A DNA stretch of 64,000 nt from Chloroflexota bacterium (GTDB lineage Bacteria; Chloroflexota; Dehalococcoidia; Lucifugimonadales; Lucifugimonadaceae), in the NCBI GenBank assembly GCA_027618835.1, contig JAQCHZ010000014.1:1-64000 (forward strand), given 5' to 3'. The notes under the pieces are model-generated. The model worked only from the letters and a program-made list of their open reading frames with translations. It searched no databases and had not been told where the DNA came from. Shown here piece by piece: positions 59,241-64,000 of this stretch (the stretch's first letter is position 1; every line of letters starts with the position of its first letter). A program made the position numbers and the translations under genes.

Positions 59241-61031
59241 GTGACCACTGGAAGAGTTGATACGAAAGACTGGATTCCGAATCTAGGGAACGCGCATGTG
59301 CTGAAAATTGATGGTCCCGAGATCGCCAATTTTGAAGACCAAGTGAAGCTGTTTCAGTCTGGTGAAAAGGACGAGATCGAGTTTCTCAGGTTTCGACTAC
59401 GTCAGGGTGTGTACGGTCAACGTCAACCCGATGCCCAGATGATTCGGGTTAAGTTGCCTTTCGGAGGAGTCACCGCACATCAGATGGATGTTCTCGGTGA
59501 AGTTGCTGAGAAGTACGCTCCACTGAAAAAGGGTCATTTCACGACTCGTGAGAACGTGCAGTATCACCACGTTCCACTTGGGGATACGACTGATCTGCTT
59601 CGTACTTTAGGCGATGCTGGTATGTCGACTCGGGAAGCCTGTGGAAACGTAGTTCGTAACGTTGTGGCTGCACCGACAGCTGGCGTTTCGAAAGACGAGG
59701 TATTTGACGTAACTCCTTACGCTGCTGCGTATGCACGCTATTTCCTTCGACACCCAACCACGCAGAATATGCCGCGAAAATCTAAAGTTGCGTTTTCAGG
59801 TTCGGAAAAAGACGAAGCGATGGTGCTGATGCACGACGTCGGTATGGTGGCTCGTGTTCGCGACGGTGTACGTGGATTCAAGATCGTTGTTGGTGGTGGT
59901 CTTTCGACCAACGCAATGATGGCGAAAACTCTGCGGGAGTTCGTTCCTGCTGAAGATCTAATCAAAAACTGTGAAGCTGTACTTCGAGTCTTCAACCGAC
60001 AGGATGAAGAACGAAAGAGCATTGCAAAGGCTCGAATCAAGTTCACTATCGCTCGACTTGGTATCGACAAGTTCCGAGAAATGATTGATGAAGAGCTTGA
60101 GGGCGACTGGGCGAGGAAAGAAATCGACCTAGATTCCCTGATGTTCGTAGACGATGAAGAGGGTGATGCGCCTGCTGTGGATTCCGGTGCTACGCCCGAA
60201 CCTGCCGACGATGCTGCTTACACCTACTGGAAGCGAACTAACGTTGAGGCGCAGCGCCAAGACGGTTTCAGCGTAGTATTCGTTCGGGTTGAGCGTGGCG
60301 ATGTTTACGCCAACCAGTGGTCGCAGCTTGCAGATGTAGCACGAAAGTTTGCCGGTGGCCGAGCACGGATCGACCAGCAGCAGAATCTTGTGTATCGCTG
60401 GGTGCGAAACGAGTCTCTCTATGACATTTATCAGGCTCTCGGAGCTGTTGGTTTCAGTGCGGCTGGTCGAGAGACTATTCGTGACGTGGTGACTTGCCCG
60501 GGAACAGATTCTTGTAAGTTGGGTATTACTTCGTCGATGGGCTTGAACAAAGCTCTTGGTGAAACTCTCGACGGTCTGGGCGAGCTTGACCCGCTGGTTG
60601 AGAAGATGCACATAAAGGCGAGTGGTTGCCCGAACTCTTGTGGTCAGCACCACATTGCGAGCATCGGTTTCCACGGTGCGGTTGTCAAAGGCCCGGGTGG
60701 TCAAGCTCCAGCGTACGAACTGTTCCTTGGTGGACGTTCAACCGAGGAGGGCGGCACGAAGATAGGAACACGAGTGAAGGCTCGTATTCCGGCTAAGCAG
60801 GCTCCTGAGGCTTTGAAGACAGTTCTCGATACCTATCTTGCTAAACGCAATGATGGCGAAGAGTTTGCTGACTTTATCGAGCGTGTCGGAGTTGCGGAGT
60901 TTGAAGAGAAATTTGACAAGCTAAAGGGTGATCTTGGTCCGCTAGACCGTGACAACATCCAGAACTACATGGACTGGGGCAAGACCGTGGTCTACAAGCT
61001 GGAACGTGGTGAAGGTGAGTGCGCAGTTTAA
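59241..61031 (+). CDS. ferredoxin-type sulfite/nitrite reductase
   Basis: A 596-aa siroheme/4Fe-4S enzyme starting at GTG, preceded by GAAAGAGAG. The two ferredoxin-like halves are visible ('RFRLRQGVYGQRQ' and 'FVRVERGDVYANQW'), and the cluster/siroheme cysteines are C419 and C425 in 'TCPGTDSCKLGIT' and C463 and C467 in 'ASGCPNSCGQHH'. It performs the six-electron reduction of sulfite to sulfide or nitrite to ammonia with ferredoxin. Sequence alone does not separate the two; the absence of nitrate-assimilation genes and of cysteine genes nearby leaves it open. A single-gene transcript with its own terminator and unusual upstream terminators. Confidence 0.9.
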   Translation: MTTGRVDTKDWIPNLGNAHVLKIDGPEIANFEDQVKLFQSGEKDEIEFLRFRLRQGVYGQRQPDAQMIRVKLPFGGVTAHQMDVLGEVAEKYAPLKKGHFTTRENVQYHHVPLGDTTDLLRTLGDAGMSTREACGNVVRNVVAAPTAGVSKDEVFDVTPYAAAYARYFLRHPTTQNMPRKSKVAFSGSEKDEAMVLMHDVGMVARVRDGVRGFKIVVGGGLSTNAMMAKTLREFVPAEDLIKNCEAVLRVFNRQDEERKSIAKARIKFTIARLGIDKFREMIDEELEGDWARKEIDLDSLMFVDDEEGDAPAVDSGATPEPADDAAYTYWKRTNVEAQRQDGFSVVFVRVERGDVYANQWSQLADVARKFAGGRARIDQQQNLVYRWVRNESLYDIYQALGAVGFSAAGRETIRDVVTCPGTDSCKLGITSSMGLNKALGETLDGLGELDPLVEKMHIKASGCPNSCGQHHIASIGFHGAVVKGPGGQAPAYELFLGGRSTEEGGTKIGTRVKARIPAKQAPEALKTVLDTYLAKRNDGEEFADFIERVGVAEFEEKFDKLKGDLGPLDRDNIQNYMDWGKTVVYKLERGEGECAV

Positions 61032-61072
61032 TCTGCACACGTTCCTTAGCCTTGAATCTTAGGTAATAAAAA

Positions 61073-61104
61073 AAGGGCGACTGCATTGATGCGGTCGCCC
61101 TTTT
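61073..61104 (+). terminator. intrinsic terminator after the reductase gene
   Basis: Stem 'aagggcgac' / 'gtcgccctt' with an inner partial stem, followed by TTTGGTTTT; an A-run on the left makes it usable on both strands. Confidence 0.88.
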
Positions 61105-61158
61105 GGTTTTACGAGCCAACGGGTGTAGTCGAGTTCAACCCAAGACAAATGCGTGGCG

Positions 61159-61710
61159 CTAAGACTTATCGTCGTCTTCTGAAGAGCGAAAGTCGATTAT
61201 CTTGCCCTGGTCGTTCGACTCAGGTGCCTTGGGCGATTCGGGTTTTTCTTCGATTCGTCGTCCGCGCCAGTACTTCACTTCAGGTGTTGATGTTTGCGAC
61301 TTTTTGGGCGAACGGTTGCGGCCGAAGAAACCTGTCGGGCCTGTATTGGACATGTCGCTACCAAGTCGACCCGCACCGGATCGGAACCACAATAAATATC
61401 CGATTGCTAATAATCCGACGCCAACTAACGCTATGGAAATTTGTGCTGACGGGGTGAACGCTGCGACAGCGAGAATCACAACTCCAGCAATTGTTAGGTT
61501 GCCGGGTTTAAGGCTGATGCTTGATGAGCGTTTCTTGCCCCGACTGCGTTTCGGGGCTGTTCCCGTGAATTTTTCGAATGCTTTCGGCTTACTCACCGGT
61601 TGTCGAGGTTGACCAGCGTTGCCCGTGGTGCCAGCGCAAATGGAGTCATCAGCGTTGGTCTTTTCGAGTATTTCGTCTATCTCGCGTTCGAATTTTGACT
61701 TATCAGGCAT
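61159..61710 (-). CDS. small membrane protein of unknown function
   Basis: A 183-aa protein. A charged N-terminus ('PDKSKFEREIDEILEKT', likely a short amphipathic helix) and a basic Ser/Lys/Arg stretch precede two hydrophobic helices (about 70-108), then a Gly/Ser/Pro-rich, charged C-terminal tail with 'VKYWRGRRIEEKP' and an acidic end. The composition suggests a cytosolic-tailed two-helix membrane protein. No family recognised. Divergent from the HemQ-like gene and convergent with the reductase. Confidence 0.6.
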   Translation of the reverse strand: MPDKSKFEREIDEILEKTNADDSICAGTTGNAGQPRQPVSKPKAFEKFTGTAPKRSRGKKRSSSISLKPGNLTIAGVVILAVAAFTPSAQISIALVGVGLLAIGYLLWFRSGAGRLGSDMSNTGPTGFFGRNRSPKKSQTSTPEVKYWRGRRIEEKPESPKAPESNDQGKIIDFRSSEDDDKS

Positions 61711-61815
61711 CAGTGAATACTACCCATTGGAAGGTTGTCGCGTTGCTATACTCGAACTCTAACTGCTGCAATCGACGCGCAGTGCAACCAGTAGCAATTT
61801 TGAATACCTAGACAT

Positions 61816-62487
61816 ATGCCAGATATCGAATACGACAACTTTCTGAAAATCACGCTATTCAAGCTTAGTTCGGAATTCCGGAGGCTGGATGCTGATTGGC
61901 GTGAGAAGGCCAAAAAGGAATTTGTCAATCTAGTCGACACTCTTTCCGAAGGCGACGAGATTCGCACTTACAGCACAGTAGGGACTCGTCCCGATGCCGA
62001 CTTCATGCTCGTGCAGGACTCAGCTTCGGTCGATACGTTCCATGGGGCTTCAAAAGCTATCAACCACTCGTTGCTAGGCAGCTACCTCGAACAATCTTTT
62101 TCGTATCTGTCGATTCGGCGTAAGAGCCGGTATAAGCACGGCGGTGGTGCTCCGAAGCTCAAAGAAGACTACAAATACATGGTTATCTACCCGATGACCA
62201 AGACTCGACCTTGGTACGAAAAGTCGATGAAAGAACGACAGGAGATGATGAACGATCACTTCCGCGTCGGTAAGAATTATCCGATGGTCAAGATCAATAC
62301 GTCGTATGCGTTTGGTCTTGATGACACGGAGTTCGTTCTTAGTTTCGAGATGGACGACCCATCGGATTTCACGTCGCTTGTTATGGATCTGCGTGAGGTT
62401 CCAGCTGCTCAGTTCACATTGACCGAGATTCCGATATTCACGACGATCAAGATGCCGATCGCTGAAGCACTGGATGCGATGGCTTAG
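61816..62487 (+). CDS. chlorite dismutase-family heme protein, HemQ-like (coproheme decarboxylase type)
   Basis: A 223-aa protein of the Cld/HemQ fold. 'YMVIYPMTKTRPWYEKSMKERQEMMNDHFRVGKNYP' (about 121-156) corresponds to the signature 'YPM.K.r.WY..s...r..mM..H...G..y', with the proximal heme ligand His at H148 and the HemQ tyrosine in 'YPM'. Then 'NTSYAFGLDDTEFVLSFE' matches the substrate-channel region. HemQ decarboxylates iron-coproporphyrin III to heme b in bacteria that use the coproporphyrin route. True chlorite dismutases carry a distal Arg that I cannot place here. It would supply heme for CtaB/CtaA. Start ATG 61816. Confidence 0.82.
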   Translation: MPDIEYDNFLKITLFKLSSEFRRLDADWREKAKKEFVNLVDTLSEGDEIRTYSTVGTRPDADFMLVQDSASVDTFHGASKAINHSLLGSYLEQSFSYLSIRRKSRYKHGGGAPKLKEDYKYMVIYPMTKTRPWYEKSMKERQEMMNDHFRVGKNYPMVKINTSYAFGLDDTEFVLSFEMDDPSDFTSLVMDLREVPAAQFTLTEIPIFTTIKMPIAEALDAMA

Positions 62488-62501
62488 TTCTGGGATAGGC
62501 T

Positions 62502-62537
62502 CTAGGCGCCATCTGGTGGGCGCCGGATGGCGCCTAG
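62502..62537 (+). terminator. 12-bp perfect hairpin after the HemQ-like gene
   Basis: 'ctaggcgccatc' / 'gatggcgcctag' with a 12-nt loop starts 15 bp after the stop codon. There is no T-tract, so it may be an mRNA-stabilising hairpin rather than a strong terminator. Confidence 0.5.
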
Positions 62538-62744
62538 ACGTGCTCGTCGTCGGACGACTTTGCTCCAAGCTGCAATCGACCCACCCTCCAACTCCTTCGC
62601 TGTGAGAACGCGCAAAGCTGCTGCTTTTCTCCTTGGTGGAGACGGGTGAGAGGTGCGTTCACACGTGAACACACAACAGCAATCATTTCTTTCAGTTCTC
62701 GTACTGGTGAGAATCAGAGGGTGTGCCTGACTGACCTAATACTT

Positions 62745-62770
62745 GCGACCATGATGTCTACCATGGTCGC
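62745..62770. repeat. inverted repeat gcgaccatg...catggtcgc
   Basis: A 9-bp perfect inverted repeat in a 444-bp stretch without an intact gene. It may be an operator or a hairpin; no T-tract follows. Confidence 0.35.
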
Positions 62771-62808
62771 GAATACGCAGTCTTTACCCCCTCGATGGGC
62801 AGCAGTAG

Positions 62809-62922
62809 CCATCGCTTCATTTATACGTGTTCTACAGGCCGGCTGTAACTCCAGAACGTCGGGAGCCGCACAAGTTTGAGCGGTTCACGTTTGACAACGG
62901 GGTAGAGGACGAAGAGGTGTGA
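62809..62922 (+). pseudogene. gene remnant, 37 codons with protein-like sequence
   Basis: After a TAG at 62806 one frame reads 'LYVFYRPAVTPERREPHKF' and ends 'FDNGVEDEEV' before a TGA. The charged, non-random sequence looks like the C-terminus of a real protein, but there is no start codon or ribosome site. The longer track ORF (62646-62879) in another frame is less convincing. I cannot name the family. Confidence 0.35.
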
Positions 62923-62931
62923 AATTTACAA

Positions 62932-63432
62932 TTAGCCAGATTGCCGTTTCTTAGTTGATCGCCCATTTTGTACTAGGAGAATTGATCCGATCAAAGCGGA
63001 AACAACCGACGCAACTAAAATCCCTGCTTTTGCAACGTCGACGTCGCCTTCGTTATCCAAGGCTAAGCGCGAAATAAATAACGACATCGTGAATCCGATT
63101 CCAGCCAAGAACCCTCCACCAGTAATCACCCTCCAGTTAAGTCCGACTGATAATGTGCCAACACCTAAACGAATCGCCAACCACGTGAACAAAACAACAC
63201 TGATTGGCTTCCCGATCGCCAATCCGAAAATCACTCCCAATGATATGCGGTCGTCCATGCTTTGAATTGTCGAAGTGTCGATCTCCAATCCGGCATTCGC
63301 GAGAGCAAAAACTGGCATGATCATGAATGCGACCCACGGATGGAGTAAATGTTCGAGACGAGACATCGGTGATGCTGCATGAGCTGCCGCTGATTCCAGT
63401 TCACCAAACACCCGCTGGCGGTGGTGTTCCAC
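62932..63432 (-). pseudogene. nhaA: C-terminal fragment of a Na+/H+ antiporter NhaA
   Basis: A 166-codon frame opens at a GTG directly after an in-frame TAA and contains the last third of NhaA: 'RLEHLLHPWVAFMIMPVFALANAGLEI', 'LGVIFGLAIGKPISVVLFTWLAIRLG', 'ITGGGFLAGIGFTMSLFISRLAL'. Full NhaA has about 390 aa with the pH sensor and Asp pair in the missing N-terminal part. The 570 bp upstream do not contain that part in any frame I read. So the gene is 5'-truncated, probably inactive, and marks a deletion junction near 63.43 kb. Confidence 0.8.
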
Positions 63433-63829
63433 TCGTTATTTCTGACCTCGAGCTACAGTCCTGAACTGGGTGGAGATATCCTGAAATCGAGTCAAGAATT
63501 GTTGATCGGTTGGTCATTTTGAAAATCTTGTTGTGGCTAAATCGCCAGTTCAACCTCGCTGGAGATTTTGCTTAGGACAGTTTTCACAAATGTTTCGTGA
63601 TAGCGAGCAATACATGGGAATGGTTGGTCAGGAACGTACAGATTGTCGGTGTGTCGGTCAAGAACGCTATTCATGAAATCTGTAACATGTATTGAGGGTC
63701 TTGTGTTAACAGAATTTTACGGACTTTTGTCGCTCGTTTTTGGAGCGCGTACTTGAACCGTCTAAATCGGTTTTAACAGGTCCATACATGAACGATCGCA
63801 TAGAGCAGAATCATCTCGCGATAAAGTAG
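63433..63829. other. about 400 bp without a supported gene
   Basis: AT-rich sequence with stops in all frames. I see no hairpin with a T-tract, no promoter of note and no NhaA sequence. It is probably non-coding debris between a deletion junction and the open frame at the edge. Confidence 0.4.
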
Positions 63830-64000
63830 CGTTACTCCCCATTACTCGGCTTCGCAAAGCTCGCCTCTACGAGCCGGTTTTGTGCTGTATTCGATGATTT
63901 GCACAACTATCTAAGAGTCCAAGCCACAGACGGTGAGCACGTTCCAGCGGACGTTCGTAGGAAGATATTCGCAGATAGGTTATCGACTCTAATGACCGAA
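63830..64000 (+). CDS. open reading frame running off the window edge (partial)
   Basis: After a TAG at 63827 the frame stays open for 57 codons to the edge and reads protein-like: 'FDDLHNYLRVQATDGEHV', 'PADVRRKIFADRLSTLMTE'. The only plausible start inside is a TTG at 63899 without a good ribosome site, so it may be either a gene beginning here or a remnant. No family recognised. Confidence 0.25.

Noticed and set aside
60129-60704. 191-codon minus-strand ORF
   Set aside because: Lies fully inside the sulfite/nitrite reductase gene, whose motifs are certain; a long shadow frame.
62646-62879. 77-codon plus-strand ORF
   Set aside because: Contains a perfect inverted repeat and no motif; the remnant in the neighbouring frame (62809-62922) is more protein-like.
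1-64000. CRISPR arrays, prophage, insertion sequences, rRNA and tRNA genes
   Set aside because: Looked for spaced direct repeats, transposase or integrase motifs, tRNA-like stems and rRNA signatures; none stood out on reading.

Overview
The window looks like a piece of a free-living, probably marine, single-membrane-type Chloroflexota genome of the SAR202/Dehalococcoidia kind. This is an inference. It rests on a fused acetyl-CoA carboxyltransferase (AccD-AccA), a sortase, lipoproteins whose lipobox is followed by Ala/Pro-rich linkers, four different enolase-superfamily enzymes with many MFS transporters, and moderate G+C. No rRNA, tRNA, CRISPR array, insertion sequence or prophage was found by eye.

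Layout. 1-7.4 kb: a broken alpha/beta hydrolase, heme A synthesis (ctaB, ctaA), a sortase with a 67-aa zinc ribbon, tsaD, a small membrane protein and a frame-broken DUF2851 gene. 7.5-21.6 kb: an accessory catabolic island with an HpaI-type aldolase, three enolase-superfamily dehydratase-like enzymes, a metallophosphoesterase coupled to an SDR dehydrogenase, a DapA-fold protein that seems to lack its Schiff-base lysine, a beta-propeller lipoprotein gene with an in-frame TGA, and a run of three MFS transporters around a HAD phosphatase. 21.7-26.4 kb: a strongly expressed-looking ABC importer (solute-binding lipoprotein, then two permeases with their own promoter) without ATPases. 26.8-31.2 kb: a cupredoxin-like lipoprotein, another MFS transporter, a 2-hydroxyacid dehydrogenase and a HAD phosphatase.

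31.2-41.4 kb is a housekeeping block, all on the minus strand: accDA, ftsK, RNase J, family-4 uracil-DNA glycosylase, acpP, nusB, fabD, rpmF, yceD. 41.4-45.4 kb is a degraded accessory stretch: a CDF-like transporter, a frameshifted HAD gene, a DUF1232 protein, a lipoprotein, an HNH-like gene with an in-frame TGA, gene remnants and three diverged copies of an intergenic palindromic repeat. 45.4-48.3 kb: a VOC protein, an orphan DNA methyltransferase and a fourth enolase-superfamily enzyme. 48.4-62.5 kb: acyl-CoA dehydrogenase, ruvCAB, a two-subunit ABC exporter with one non-canonical ATP site, an RimI-like acetyltransferase, a zinc-ribbon membrane protein, a DapA-family lyase, ferredoxin-type sulfite/nitrite reductase and a HemQ-like protein. 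62.5-64 kb is gene debris: a C-terminal piece of nhaA, a small remnant and an open frame running off the edge.

How it fits together. The central theme is uptake and breakdown of small organic acids or sugar acids: ABC and MFS uptake, dehydration by enolase-superfamily enzymes, retro-aldol cleavage by HpaI/DapA-type lyases, and SDR/2-hydroxyacid dehydrogenases and HAD phosphatases for the products. The best candidates for undescribed biology are the DapA-fold protein without its lysine inside this island, tandem intrinsic terminators in the 5' region of the sulfite reductase gene, and two MFS genes whose conserved first helix lies upstream of any canonical start codon. Many genes are broken by single lesions, which could be real decay or, for the frameshifts, assembly error.
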